64,000 nucleotides of DNA from Lytechinus variegatus (taxonomy: Eukaryota; Echinodermata; Echinoidea; Temnopleuroida; Toxopneustidae), in contig NC_054746.1 in assembly GCF_018143015.1 (NCBI RefSeq), forward strand, positions 39,000,687-39,064,686, given 5' to 3'. Below the pieces are notes generated by a model. The model did no database searches and was not told the origin of the DNA. It saw nothing but the letters and a program-made list of their open reading frames with translations. Positions 36,733 through 50,100 of the stretch are shown one piece after another; position 1 is the first letter of the stretch; each line of letters begins with the position of its first letter. A program made the position numbers and the translations under genes.

Positions 36733-37840
36733 ACCACTCACTATACATCTCATCACTCTCGGCTCAGAATCAGTCCATTCAAAGTCTCGGCTCACGGCAG
36801 GCTCTCACTTGGCCGAATTACGAGTAAGGCACAGCTCACCCCACCGGCGCGGCAGCGAAGACTCTCTCGATCCACTCTGCTCTGCTGAGGCGAACGGCGA
36901 TACTCTTACACCAGCGCCAATTGCCAACCAAGGCACTGCACTGGGCCCAACTCGAACCCCGAAGTCAGTTCAACGATTTTGAAAAGCGTACCGTACAGTC
37001 GCTAACTGTTCGAATTCATCAGTGGAATTAAATAATTATATAACAAACATAATTACAAGCACTTATTTGACGATAGGAAATAATGGAATACTCACAGGGG
37101 AAGCCCTTATAAAGTGGAAATGCACTCAATTGCCGATAATTTGTCGCTCTTCTCCATCATGAATACACACGTCAAATTTGTAGTAAACATGGCCGCATCA
37201 TGACCTCTGACCTCAATCATTTAACAGAACCTGCTGTCCTCTTATTCCAATATACTCCCTCTGCTAGGATTAAACAATTTAGATCATTGTTAGAAGAATT
37301 GGGGTTTTAAAGACATAATTTTGGAATTTAAATTTTGATGTGATATTTTCGTTTTCAATAAATTCATTTTTGCATTTATTAAAGTTAAAAAATAAAAATA
37401 AAAAGGGAGATTACATACCAGCGGAAGAATGTGTACAGTTGTTAGAAGTAATGCTCGAAGTTTTTGGACGGGCATGACAGGAAGGGGGGAGGGGTCTTCC
37501 CCCAAAACCGCAAAACCGGAATTGATAACGTTCGGCGCGTGGTACATTCCTTTCCACTGATGAATTACATGTATGTTATTATTATGTTTTGCGCTTTCTA
37601 TGAAAACACCGTCCATGGACAGGTCCATTACTAGTGTATATTTTGTCAAACGTTACTGGTACACGCACCTGCATGGCCACGCCCATCAGTTCCCCCTTCT
37701 TATAATCGATAGGATAACCATGGATCCTACTAAACACACTCTCAGATTTCGTGCATATTACTCTTTGAATTTGATCAAAATTAATGTTATTGTCAGACAT
37801 ATCAGCATACGAACCAAACTGGATTCCAAGTCCTTACGGC
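36733..37840. other. Intergenic, partly CpG-rich
   Basis: 36760-36980 is richer in G+C and CpG ('ggcgcggcagcgaagactc' region) than its surroundings and could be a promoter or a transposon piece. No exon was recognised. 37000-37840 is AT-rich with no supported feature. Confidence 0.35.
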
Positions 37841-38889
37841 ATGGGCGGAAATCCCAGGGTCCGGGACGCGTACGTCCCCCTACTATTTTGGTCTTTTTAT
37901 GATGGAAATAAATACTTCATTCAAAATCGAAATAAAACATGTATTTTGGACGAGATGACCTTACTTTGGGGGGCCTTTGTGATAACTCTTTTTTTTTGCT
38001 TGTCAAATTTCTTTGGGTCGAAATGACCTTACATTTGGGGTGATAACCTTTTTTTTTTCTTGTCAAATTTCCAGCCCCTGGTCCCACTACCTTTGGGGAG
38101 AGATTTCCTTCCTTGCCTTTATTACAGGAGGAGGAGGTTATGGCGCGCCATTTGACTCATAAAGGCGAAAAACTGTTTCTCGCCGATAAACTAATTTTTT
38201 TCGCTGACAAACTCAGTTCATCAAGAAAAGCCCAATTAGTAGGGGTTTTCAACCAAAAACATAGCTTGCTCCATCCCAGCAATAAATATTATGGGGTTGC
38301 AAAATTAGTCTCCCCCCTTCCTTAGATGCTTTATGCGATTTTCTTTGTCATGGGGCCTGGAGGGGGCAAGAGGCATAAAGAATTTAGAAGAATTTTTAAA
38401 TTGAGGGAGCAAATTAAGTGATCGAGCTTGTCATGGGGCACTTTTGCAATTTCTAAGTTGAAACTGAAGTGAGTTCGATGCACCTTTTGTGAATTTTTTG
38501 GAAATCTTCATTTAAAAAATGTAAGGTTTTTTTAATGTCTGGGGAGATCTGCCCCCTTGACTGAGTACAGCAATGACCCAATGTGTCCCCTTGAATTTAA
38601 ATATGAAATGATTAAGTATTTAAAGATAAGAATCAACAATGAAGGAACTTTTGTCTATAAAGTGTCATGCAGTTTCATAACTGAGAAATTTATCGCCTCT
38701 TTAGCTCCCTTTGTCACACATGTCATAATAAAATTCTTCTCCAGCGTGCCCATGTGCCCCACTATATATAAATGCCATTATTTACTTCTGATAAACTCAT
38801 TATCCTTTTTCTTTACTTGTTAGTTCAAAACTTTCAGTCTGTTAATTGCAATTTAATTGAGCCCTTTCGTTTCAGGATCAGCAGAATTA

Positions 38890-39320
38890 CCGGATGGCGG
38901 CCGGGAGGGGGGGGGGGGGGGGTGGGGGGTATTTTCATTTGGTCCAATGCCAATTCGTCAATTTGTCAACTCGTCTACTATCATTTTGGTCTACCAGGCA
39001 TCAGTTCGTCCAATATCCACTTAGTCTAACTGCCATTTCGTCTAATAACCAGTTAGTCCAATAGCCATTTAGTCCATTTACCAGAGTTGGTCATTATGGA
39101 CCTATGGTCCATGGTCTAATTAGATTAAGTGTTAATTGGTTAATGAGACGATAGACGAACTGGCGATTAGACGAAGTGACGATCGGACCAAATGGATATT
39201 GGACCAATGGTTGGTATACGAAACGTTGATGGACGGAACGGCGTTAGACTAAATGAAGGTATATAGACCATGTGGTGAGTGGACGAGTTGGCAGTGGACG
39301 AATTGGCAATTTACCGGGGG
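38890..39320. mobile_element. Foldback element with iterated CCATTTCGTC sub-repeats
   Basis: The left half repeats units of about 19 bases such as 'ccaattcgtc', 'ccacttagtctaa', 'ccatttcgtctaat'; the right half repeats the inverse ('gacgaactggcgattagac', 'gacgagttggcagtggac'). The switch point is near 39100-39130. It opens after a long G-run (38903-38930) and closes with TTTACCGGGGGGCAC. Same architecture as the ACTGGT and AACAAGT elements elsewhere in the window. No coding frame. Confidence 0.65.
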
Positions 39321-40010
39321 GCACTTGATTGCCCCAAGTAATTCCCATAGGATTTGCATTTACATTGAATATAATGATAAGTGTAGTGCTCCTTGGGGGT
39401 GAAATTTCTCAATTTTTAGTTATGAAATTGTGCCTTCATTTGTTTTGTTTTTTAGGATTCATTATTTTCAAATTTTAAGGGGCACATGCGGGGCATTGCC
39501 GTACGCAGCGGGAGAGGGACAATTACCTCCCGAGCAAGCAATTTACCCCCAAACAATGTGAAAACTTTCATTTTTTTTTTCACTGAATATTTTCATAAAA
39601 TTATCCCAAATTGTTCACGAAATCCTTTAATTTCACTCTGGAAAACGTAGAAGCGTGACAAGCTGGTTACTTTGCTTACTCGCATTCAAGTTTCTTCTTA
39701 CATCAGTATGCATATACCCCGAGACAAAATCCTGTGTCACATCCCCCCTTTTTTTTTGGGGGGGGGGCAATTAAGTGCCCCCTCTTACCCCACTTCCAGT
39801 CCCCTTGGACCCAATGCCATTGGTCCCCCTTTTTAAATCCCTTTATCTTTACCCCCCCCCCCGTAAAAAAAAAAAAAAATTGCCAAACCAAAATGTTTTA
39901 TTGTGGGGAGCAAGTGCCCCCTCTGCTCCCCCTGCTTCTAGTACCCTTAGACCTAAAGACAATGATCACCCTATTTTAAAACCCTTACTCATACCCCCCC
40001 TATTTCAAAT

Positions 40011-40240
40011 TCGATAAACTGAGTTTCTCAAATCGAAAAACTTAGTTTATTGAATTTGAAAAACTTATTTTTTCGCTTGACAAATATTTTATCAAATGAC
40101 TCTGTTTTTCAAGTGAAAAACTCAGTTTATCGCGCGATAAAGTAGGTTTTTCTCGATTAACTTAGTTTTTCAATCGAAAAACTGAGTTTATCAGCGAAAA
40201 ACTGAGTTTATCAGTGAAAACTGAGTTTATCGTCGATATA
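40011..40240. repeat. AAACTGAGTTT-type palindromic iterons, array 1
   Basis: About ten near-regular units of the form 'cgaaaaactgagtttatc' with the palindromic core AAACT(G/T)AGTTT. A second array with the same order of units lies at 41310-41530. Sparse relatives occur at 38165-38225. The core lets neighbouring units pair with each other. Confidence 0.65.
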
Positions 40241-40760
40241 CTGAGAAGAAGAAGAAGAGAAAGAGGAAGAAGAAGAAATAAAAGAAGAAGAAGAAGGAGA
40301 AAAAGAAGAAGAAGAAAAAGAAGAAGAAAAAAAAGAAGAAGAAAAGAGAAGAAGAAGAAAAGAAGGAGGAGGAGGGAGGACTTGACTTTTGCAGCGCGGC
40401 CAGATAAAATGAGGTGTGATGAGCGGGAGGGCGCAATTTCTATAAGCGAAATTGCAATATCAACCAATATGCAATGCTGTTTTGAATGAAAAAAAACCAA
40501 GAGAACTGGGAAGAAGAAGAGGTGGAGGAAGGAGAAGAAGAATAAGAAGAAGGAGGAGGAGAAGAAGAAGAAGAAAAAGAAGGAGGAGGGAGGACTTGAC
40601 TTTTGCCAGATAAAATGAGGTGTGACGAGCGGGAGGGCACAATTTCTATTAGCGAAATTGCAATATCAACCAATATGCAATGCTGTTTCGAATTAAAAAA
40701 AAAACCTAAGAAAGCTAGGAAGAACTGGAAAGAAGAAGAGGAAGAAGAAGAGTTTACCTA
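40241..40760. repeat. GAA/GAAGAG polypurine tracts between direct ~120-bp repeats
   Basis: Nearly pure purine tracts of GAA and GGA units occupy about 40241-40382, 40507-40596 and 40725-40755. After the first two tracts comes a direct repeat carrying 'gacttgacttttgc', 'agataaaatgaggtgtgat', 'gcgaaattgcaat' and 'atcaaccaatatgcaatgct' (about 40380-40495 and 40593-40700). A broken third copy is near 40989-41190. The open frames here only reflect the absence of stops in GAA repeats and are not genes. Confidence 0.75.
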
Positions 40761-41309
40761 CTGTTATATATTTTTTTTGGTTGTGTTAAAACAACGTGTT
40801 GTCTTATTACTGCCAATTTCTTTCCTGGTAATGGCAGGAGCAATCCTCACATTATTCCGTGACTTTGGGGGGGGGGGGGGGGGGGGGGTGAAAATGACCT
40901 CTCACATTTTGGGGGATAACCCTTTTTTATGGTCAAATTTTCCAACCCTTGGTCCCCCCCCCTACTTTCCATTACAGATTTCCGCCCATCCAGATATCAG
41001 AGGGAGGAATTGACTTTTGCATGACCAGATAAAACGAGGCGTGACGAACTTGAGGGCACAATTTCTAATCACCTTATAATTATTTGTAAATTTTGTGATT
41101 TATTTCAATTTGTTATAATAAAAACAGAACAAAAAAAAGATAAAAAAAGCGAAATTGCAATATCAACCAATATGCAATGCTGTTTTAAATTAACAAAAAA
41201 AAATCTAAGACAATGATCACCCTATTTTAAAATCCTTTCTCATACCCCCCCCCCCCATAGATCTGTAGCTGCACAACCGATATATTAATGGTGAATAACT
41301 GTTCATGAA

Positions 41310-41530
41310 ATTCGATAAACTGAGTTTATCAAATCGAAAAACTTAGTTTATTGAATTTGATAAACTTATTTTTCGCTTGATGAATATTTTATCAAATAAC
41401 TATTTTTTTCAAGTGAAAAACTCAGTTTATCACGCGATAAATTAGGTTTTTCTCGATTAACTTATAGTTTTCGATCGAAAAACTGAGTTCATCAGCGAAA
41501 AATGAGTTCATCAGTGAAAACTGATGAAAA
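41310..41530. repeat. AAACTGAGTTT-type palindromic iterons, array 2
   Basis: Recapitulates array 1: 'attcgataaactgagtttatc', 'aaaaacttagttt', 'ttttcaagtgaaaaactcag', 'gcgataaa', 'tctcgattaact', 'cgaaaaactgagttc'. The shared order shows array 1 and array 2 descend from one duplicated segment; the sequence just before both ('gacaatgatcaccctatttta') is also shared (39958 and 41211). Confidence 0.65.
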
Positions 41531-43715
41531 AAAACCTAAGAAAGCCTAGGAAGAACTGGGAAGAAGGATGGGGAGAAGGAGGAAAAGAAGAAGAAAGGAG
41601 CAAGATAGGTAAATATTAGAGTAAGAGGACTATACAAAAAAAAGAAGGAAGAAAAAAGTATGAAAGCAAGTAACAGTGTCAGTAACCGGAAACATTTCAC
41701 ATACAAAATTGAAGGGGGGGGGAATGTGGTAAAAATTCTGTATTGCCATCATCTGTTCCTCACCCCCGTCTCCCATCTCTCTCCATTCTTTACTTTCTTA
41801 CCCCCCCCTCCCCTCCTAAATCTATGTTACTACATCAAATTGAATATTAATACAATAATTACTTGGCAAAAAGAAGCTGCTGAAAACTGCTTATCTAAAA
41901 AAAGAGCCAATTGAGTAAATTAGAGTCAAAAGGGGCCTAAGCTTTCAATCCTAGCAGGATCTTCGTCGGAGGCAAAATGACCCATTTTGATTACTTAATC
42001 AATTCTCTCATTCTTCTACCTCATTATTTTCCCTTTCCACACATAAATTATACACTGTGAAAAATACTGGGAAAAATTTTAACCAGCACGAGGGTATATT
42101 ATATGTCCAAACAATTTTGGGCAGTGTTTTACCCAATGCGGGAAGCATATTGTCCAGTAAGATTTAAAAAAATAAGCAGAAATTACTTTAGAATGGGCAA
42201 AATTTTCATCACACTGGATAAATAAAAATGCCCCAAAGAAATGCCCAATGTTGGTTGGACACATAATTACCCTTTGGGAGAATTTTTACCAAATATTTTT
42301 TTTGAAGAGTGATATCAGTCTTAACAAGGTTTAAGTAGAGATGTGTAACATCAAAGAAAATCCCTTTGAACCACATTCAAAGCTGCACGAAGAAAGTATG
42401 TCAGGCATGCACTTTGCTCCACCTGCCTTCCAAATGGATGAACAAAGATTCCCGCATGACTCCATACCTCTATGTCATGAATAAAGGGAAATATGTGATA
42501 ATTACTTTTCTACTGCATTTTGAGCAGTATATATAGTACTTACTTTTTGGAGGCATGTGAAAAGAAAAGATGCAATTTTCCCTGAAATATGACTAAAATT
42601 TACTTGGCAGGGCATGTATGGGCACTAATCTGGCATATAAAATCATGAACATATTTTTACTTCCAAAAATGGCTCTTCATATTTCCTTATGAAACTGGCA
42701 GCTTCAAACGTCAGACATCAAAAGGAAACATTACTGCTGTACTTTCTTAAGGGCATGTTTAGAAAAGAACAGCTGCTTTAATAACTTTCTTACTTTGTTT
42801 TAATAAAGAAAAAGGAGAATCTTACACATATGACACAATAACACAAAATCAATACGTATTGTTTCTTTAATATAAAATTGGCAATTTACAGCAAAATGTA
42901 TTCCATTTTTTCCCCATGAAATCCAAGTACAGTCACAATGCACCTTCCAATACTATTGATAAACTGAAATGTACAGTACCCTAAAAAGTCCAATGGGGGA
43001 CTCCAACACCAAGGAAAACAAAGCATCATTCTCATTGCACCAATAATACATCATATTTAGATAAATAAATAAAACTGGAAAACAGCATTCTAATAGCTTT
43101 AGGAATGAACATACATACAGGTTAAATTACCAAGTCATCATTTAATTAACTATAGTCTAAACTGAAAGACAAATTGACCTACTACTTCCAAATACTGTAA
43201 ATTAAATACATGCTGAATACTCACCATATAGGACCTTTGAATGGAACAAAACAATTAAAAACCTTAAATTACAAAATATACAAAATACACCTTCATTAGT
43301 ATTATACAATTGCATTAAAACGGAGCATTCTTGTCATATTTAGTAATAATGATATAAACCTCGAACTAATCATTAATGATGAATATTACTGAATAACAAT
43401 TAAAATCCATTTAAAATGGACCTTTTCACACATAAAAAAGGTCCCTACCTTGACTGAAAGTGTATTTTAAAAGCAGGAATTCCTAATTTTGTATTTTAAA
43501 GTGGCAATACAATTACGCTGCCATTAAAATCTGAAAAAACAGCTGTTCATTGCAGTTATACTTGAAATTGTGAGAAAAGAAAATACCTTGTGGGAAACAA
43601 AAAGTCTTTTTGTCATACAAACAAATGATTCTTTTGTTTCCAGACTAAATCTTTTCTACACTTAGATTTCTTATGTATATATATATAAAATATCTTTAAA
43701 CATTGGAAGAGAATG

Positions 43716-43858
43716 CAGTGGTGGATCTAGGCAGGAACACAAGGGAAACAAACCCTCTCTCTATTCTGAGAACCCCCCATTCAATATAGTGAAAGCTATG
43801 AAAATAAATTGTCATCTGCACCCTGCAGCGCCCCCTCTGGATCCTGGATCCACCACTG
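43716..43858. mobile_element. 143-bp MITE with CAGTGGTGGATC ends
   Basis: CAGTGGTGGATC (43716-43727) is exactly inverted at 43847-43858 (GATCCACCACTG). Next to each is a short CTAGG/CCTGG-like extension. GAAT occurs close to both sides (43711-43714, 43859-43862) but offset by one base on the left, so the target duplication is uncertain. CAGTGGNGG ends are common in hAT-type MITEs. Non-coding. Confidence 0.7.
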
Positions 43859-46521
43859 GAATTACTAGTAACACATTTTATTCTTACAACCACATATGTA
43901 TAAATAGTAATGTCAGTTACTTTTATATTGTTAGTTCGATTAAAAAATACACAAATACAAACAAGTATCTACATGTATTCAGTTATTACACCTCCTCCAT
44001 ATCACAATACATTCGCATGAATTTTGCACTTCAAATACTTTTTCATGCCCTCAACTATAGTGTCTCTGTCTACCAGTTTGCATAATATTACCATTTACCA
44101 TTTAACAAAAATAACTTACATCTACATTATTGGTTGCAATGGGAAATTCCATTCAGTCAAAATTGGAGTTTGTGCCATTTACACCACAACATACATGTAT
44201 GACAATGAATACAGTACTGAAATAACAAAAATGACATACAGGAAACAACAAACATGAATTTATAAGGATATGTAAAGATGTAAGATAGATTCAAAGCTAT
44301 ATACCTTTGAAACATTCAGGCTATTGTGTTCAACCCTCTTTATTTTGCAAGAAAAATATAAGTTACATGTACTGGAAATCATTCTTTACTATTTTACGGA
44401 AGCTGTACTAGTAATAAAAATATAACATAAAATAAATTTAAAAGAAAATAGTGGTTTTCAGAATGATCAAACAAAGTCCAGAATAAAAATGACATTAAAC
44501 GGAAATGGAAAGAACCATTCATTCAGTTTATCATAAACTTACATCCACAGCAAGTTGGCTAATTTCATATTGCTAGTTTGAAAAAGAAAATTTGAAAACA
44601 ATTGTCAAAATAACTGTCTTTATTGCTAATAAGTTTGGTCACTGCAGTTACATTAAATTTTCATTTAGTTTTGAAGAATAACTGTGACGCTACCAAAAGA
44701 TACTTCCAAACATTTGTAAGCAAGCTTATTTTAAGTAATATCCACTAACTTCAAATCACAACTCTAAAGCATATATCTTCAGCTAATAGTTACAATCATT
44801 TTCTATTTTTTTTCATTTTGCCCGAGAATCATTACATCTCCTTTGTGTTGACTACTAAAGGCATCCATGCAAGACACTGTTATTATTTATAATTATTAAA
44901 TGTACATGATGTACTTGAAGCAAGATATATAAAGGAATTAGCAATAGGAAAATAGAAATATAAGAAATAAGTGCATATAGGTCACATATTGAAGTAAAGA
45001 AATCATCCACAAACATCATGTACATGCCAAACATAAATTGACAAAGCTCATCTTAGCTTGATTTAATCAAAAGAATTTTGAAAAAGAGGAATTTTTCTTT
45101 ATTTCAATGTGGAATAACAAACAATAATCCTTGATAGATCAGGAAGTGCCTGATCCAACATCCCCCCCCTTCTGACATACTTTTCCGAAAGTTTCTAAGC
45201 ATCTTCTTTTACAATAATCGAACAGGTCTTGTTTATCAGATATATTTAACATTCTGTTCATAAACAGTTTTTTTAAAGTGAACAGTTGTGAAGAGGAAAT
45301 TGACCCGCGGTGCAGCTAGCAGCATAAAATTTAATGTGAGCTTAGCTATTTTTCTCTACAACTGCTTTGTCTTTCAAAAATAAAATCACATAAAAAGTTA
45401 TCATGGTATCATTAAACTCCCTCACTCTCCAATTCGGTGGATTCATATTATAATATGGTGCGCCATCTATCAGTTGCAGTGAACAAACAAGATGTTTAAC
45501 TTCAGGGTCGGCATCACGTGGAAGCGCAAGCAGCGCACAGTGCTAACGTACTGTAATGTGGCTATGATGCTTCAAAAATGACAACCATATGGCCAGAATT
45601 CAGCAAAAAAAAAATGGTTTTAATTTCGCAAAGAAATATGCAGGAAAATTTCTCTCCCACCTCCTGGACCCTAGTAAACAGCATATCTGGTTGAGCCGCG
45701 TCGGCCAGCGATTAACAATCGCATGCCTGCATGCACTTATTTAATACAAGCGGGAGCAACAGCTGATGACTTTTTCCCATGAGGCATTGCGAATTTTGCT
45801 GCAGCCAATGGCACACCGTATAGTGAATCAACCAAATTGATATTGAATTGTATTGGTTTCCAATGGAAGCTTCATGGAGCAAACAAAGAAATCACTTCAG
45901 CTGCCCATCATACTCTTTCTTAATATAATATTCCATCAATTAAACTAAGTTCATGTAGATCAAGATGTTTACTATGCCTCAGATAAAAAGAATTTTGGCA
46001 ATTTAATTTAAAAAAATACTGGACGAGTTACAGTAATAACAAGCGTGTCTAGATATTTCAGATCCAAAGAGACTGTTCAGTACTGTGCATATGTTTAAAT
46101 AATGTTTAATTGTGTAAAAATAAACAGAACATTTTTAAAGTGTTTCAGATGGCAAGAAAACTCAGAAAATTACTGATCAATGTCTGCCTGTAAATTACAA
46201 GTTCTAAACATGTCCCTGTTCATTTAGACTGATAATATACATCTGCCTACATATGATTTTATGTATAAGGTATATGTATCATTATAAGAGCAGTATTTAT
46301 GTACACCAATGAAAAATGTATGCTAATTTAGAAATTAAAAGATTTCAAGCTTATATAGAAAAATAATTGTGTACCCGGTAATCTTTGTCATTATTTTTGT
46401 CTGCACAAACAAGCAAAGGAAGTCAACAGTAGTATGCAATCGGTAGTGAATGAATACAGAAAATTAATAAATTATATGCTTTAATTATTGCCCATGGTAT
46501 GTCTATCGCTGTTAAATACAA

Positions 46522-46594
46522 CTCCTCCAGGTGGACAACTCCCTTTGATAACATTCACCCATGAACATTCTTGTACACTTCTCACCTGGAGGAG
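46522..46594. repeat. Stem-loop with 12-bp stem CTCCTCCAGGTG
   Basis: CTCCTCCAGGTG (46522-46533) pairs with CACCTGGAGGAG (46583-46594) across a 49-base loop. It lies about 0.5 kb past the B4GAT1 stop, probably in the 3' UTR. It may be a small MITE or an RNA stem. No further support. Confidence 0.45.
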
Positions 46595-47108
46595 ACCTCC
46601 TTAGAGTATAATACTGCTTTCAGTAACTCGCTGGTCAACACCAGCTCTTATCTAAGTCGTAAAATGTTGAGTTTATGAATGCCGCATGCTAAAATAGCCC
46701 GCCACCAGACCAGTAGGCCTATTATTTTGACACTGCTATTAGCAGCACCAGACCACCAACATCTCTTATGTGCCCTAGTATTTGTCTGCTTGTGGTGCAG
46801 ACTATTTTAGTGCGGGCCTGGTGCAGACCAAAAATCATGAGTTACTGAAATCGGTATCAAGTCTCCCAACAGAACACCCTGACCTTACCCAAAAATGCAA
46901 GTCCTTCTAAAAAAAACTCTAGCATGCACCTAATCAGGGGAGTTGTCGTCCCTGGGCAGTTGTCCTATAAATTACATCTATCAACTTGTTTGTGTCTTAC
47001 CCAAGAAAATATACCACAAATCATTAAAATTATATTGTAGTTCAATCTGAGCATTAACATTATTATAAATATGAAAAAAATCATATATTGATTACAAACA
47101 GGAGGCTC

Positions 47109-50100
47109 TTACTTAATACACCTTCTCTTGGTCTCTGGATATTTAGCTTGTAGAGCTGTGTGAAATTCAAGGAAGAGGTAGTAGTTCATACGATTTTCTT
47201 CGTCTTTCTGTTGATGAAATTCTGTTTTTTCTTTGAAGCCCTTGTGAACAACAAATGCCTTATCCAGCACTGCAAAATTGAAACCTGCCATATACAGCTC
47301 ACATATCTGCATAAAAGACAACAATATTAACACTTGTTACAGAAAAGTGTACAGTGGATATTCAAACTTTGAAATTATAAAAGAGGATTTAACAAATTAT
47401 TGTATGTTCATATATAGGTGCACTTTAAAGTATCAATAAACTGTTTAAGTCTCAAGATGACACCAAAGAGACAAATATTCTTGTTTGAGGGAACAATGAT
47501 AACTTTTGTCCAGAGTGCCACAAATGACATTGCACCAAAACTGAGAGAAATCAGTGAAATTACAGTATCGGTCTGAACTGAGTATTCCTAATCACATGTT
47601 ACAATGTAATATTGTCATACTGAAATTATGTTTTCAATTTTTTTATCATTGCAGTATTCTATAATCTAATTTTATTTTGCTTTTATAGGATTATTGATGT
47701 GTAATTAACATCAATACATTGCTGGTCACACCCTTGAAAAGGAATACATGCATACAAGAAATAAGGATTTGTCTACCAGTCTTTTTAATGGCAGTCTTTA
47801 AATTGATTATTACTCAATTATTACAAAAATTCAGAGAAAAATGAAGGAATAGAATAATCAGTGATTGCTAGAAGATATTTCTTATCAGGCAGCTGACAGG
47901 AAAAATAACAAATGTTGTACTTTACCCAATGGGTCAGATGCATTAAAAGTATTCAAGCACAGGCAATTGCTCACCAAGCAAAATATAATGCTTTAGCGAT
48001 TGCTTTATTTTGAATGCATAACTCTTTGCTTGTGCTTAAAGCCTTTTCTTGCCCACAGAAAGAAATTTCTAGCGATTTGAACAAAAGCGACATCACGCTG
48101 ACCAGTGTGAACACGACTCATAGAGCAAAGGCATGACTCGAACACTTAAGTGTGGCAGTGCAAAATACCCCTTATCTCCTGTCTGCCTGTAACATCTTTT
48201 CCTCAGACGTGGTGTCAAACTTTTCTCATTTCTGATTAATAAATTTGAATAGTTGGCATTTAATTTGCACTTACTAGGAAGAAAACATGTAGGCTGCTGT
48301 ATATCTTGGGGTTCTCTCTCAGTTACATAAACATGATTATAAGTTGCAAACGGGCTGATCAAGCAAACGCTCAAGCTGCTCTGAAGAAGCTTGAGAAAAC
48401 CAAAGCAAATGCTTAAACACACAAACAAAATGTTCATTTTATGCATACTTTTTATAGCAATAGCTTAATTGTGAAGCATACGCTAGTAAGCAGTTAAAAA
48501 TGGCTTGAGCTTACTAGCAAAAGCTTTTGCTCGGTCATTTTTATGTAAAGGGAATCAAACAAAAGTCTGGCAAAAGCAATTGCTACTTTTTATGCATGTG
48601 ACCCAATGACTAGCATGCTGCTTTAACTACGTCTTCCTTTGATGGCATCTGATAGATAAGACTACAGGATATATATCAAAAAAGGAAATCATCATATAAG
48701 ACAGCTTGTCTGAATAAGTAACATCATGCCACTGCAAATGCATTACAAAGATCAGTGACAAAAACACTTTCTTTATCTACTTCTGATTTCCACTTTAATG
48801 GAACTGAGACTATCGGATCATTACCTGACTGATGCGATTATAACCATACTGTCTGAATCTTTCATCATAAATAGGTATATCACTCCTGCTGATGTAGAAG
48901 GGTTCCCACAAAGGCTTCCATTCCACTGTATAGGCCACACTTAGCTTACCAGTTACGCTCTGTATAAAATACACATTGAATATGACATAACAGAAAATTG
49001 TACTATTATTTGAAAATATAAAAATAATTACAAAATATGGAAAGTATGGAAAGCGTGATTATCAAAAAAAAACTTACCTCCCCCCCAAAAAAAAACAAGA
49101 TGAAATGCATCAGTTAGGTTTCAAATTATGTTGTGAATATTGTGTTACTTAAAAGAAATTTAAACATGGTTCTTTGACAGATTGATTGTAATACATCGCT
49201 TGATATTGTTTTTAAGCATTGGCTTAGATTTTCATTATATTTAAAAAAGGTAAATTTTTCTTATTACATTTTGAGATACAGATTTTTTTTAAATATCAAC
49301 ATATCAAATACTTACATCATTACAAGTTAACAAAATCATTTCCCAATTTACTTTTAACTACGGTAGGAAAAAAGCTTTAATATAAACCAGAGGTTAATGC
49401 GGAGTGATCTTCTTTAAAATAATGATGTTTACTACTTAAATACTCAGAAGATAATTATCATCAACCTACAACTTATGTGAGTACCATTTCCAGGTATTAG
49501 AATGAAAACAATTATTTTATCAATCTATGAATTAAAAAAAGTTTCATGATCTGAGTAAAAACTTTTACATTAATACTGAAAGAGCAAGGTCATTGATATG
49601 TGAAACAATGTATGCATGTCTAGAAGAATTGGTAATTGTATCAATAATTTTTATCACACCCTAGTATAGGATTTATTTTCCTGGTATTGTATTACAATGG
49701 TTTAGTAATTTTATACTATATGAATTATTTTGTATGAAGTTGGTGTACAAATAGAAATTCAACAATATTGTCTAATGATAAATGATAAAATCTAATGATA
49801 AAAAAATCAAATTTGTTAAGAAAGAATGCAAGGTAGATGAATAGTGTAGTAGGTTTCACAGTACACCATGTACAGTATCTTTCTTGGGCAAGTGTTGGTC
49901 TTGAAAAGGACCACCCAATCTTGACATTTCGACAAGTGTGTTCTTGTCGTCTTAAGGAGAATGAGCAAGTTTGTAAAAGCAGGCCTTATATACTCTTTCA
50001 AAGTGCAGTATGCATGGTCCCTTGCAGGGTTCATTTCTCTGATTGGCTGGAAAAGTCACACGACATCCAAAAATGTGGAGATAGATGAAGTTTGCATACA

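Larger units (their letters stand above)
37841..40989. mobile_element. Composite element with inverted ATGGGCGGAAATC ends
   Basis: ATGGGCGGAAATC (37841-37853) is exactly inverted at 40977-40989. Near both ends are G-run 'ttggggg(g)ataac' and 'tggtcaaattt/ttgtcaaattt' blocks, in direct copies on the left (37965-38070) and again on the right (40900-40940). The interior holds a separate foldback element (about 38890-39320), AAACTGAGTTT iterons and GAA polypurine tracts. No transposase was recognised, so it is a nested cluster and not one mobile unit. Confidence 0.45.
41531..47108. other. Long AT-rich non-coding stretch, probably with B4GAT1 3' UTR
   Basis: No exon is recognised in about 5.5 kb. 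The part adjoining 47108 should be the 3' UTR of the minus-strand B4GAT1-like gene; its polyadenylation site cannot be fixed. Distinct items inside are listed separately (MITE 43716-43858, stem 46522-46594). An imperfect inverted pair, 'taaaatagcccgccaccaga' near 46690 and its inverse near 46805, also occurs. Confidence 0.45.

Noticed and set aside
40214-40489. Long Arg/Glu/Lys-rich open frame on + and Ser/Phe/Leu-rich frames on -
   Set aside because: They are translations of GAA/GGA simple repeats, which lack stop codons; no domain or gene structure supports them.
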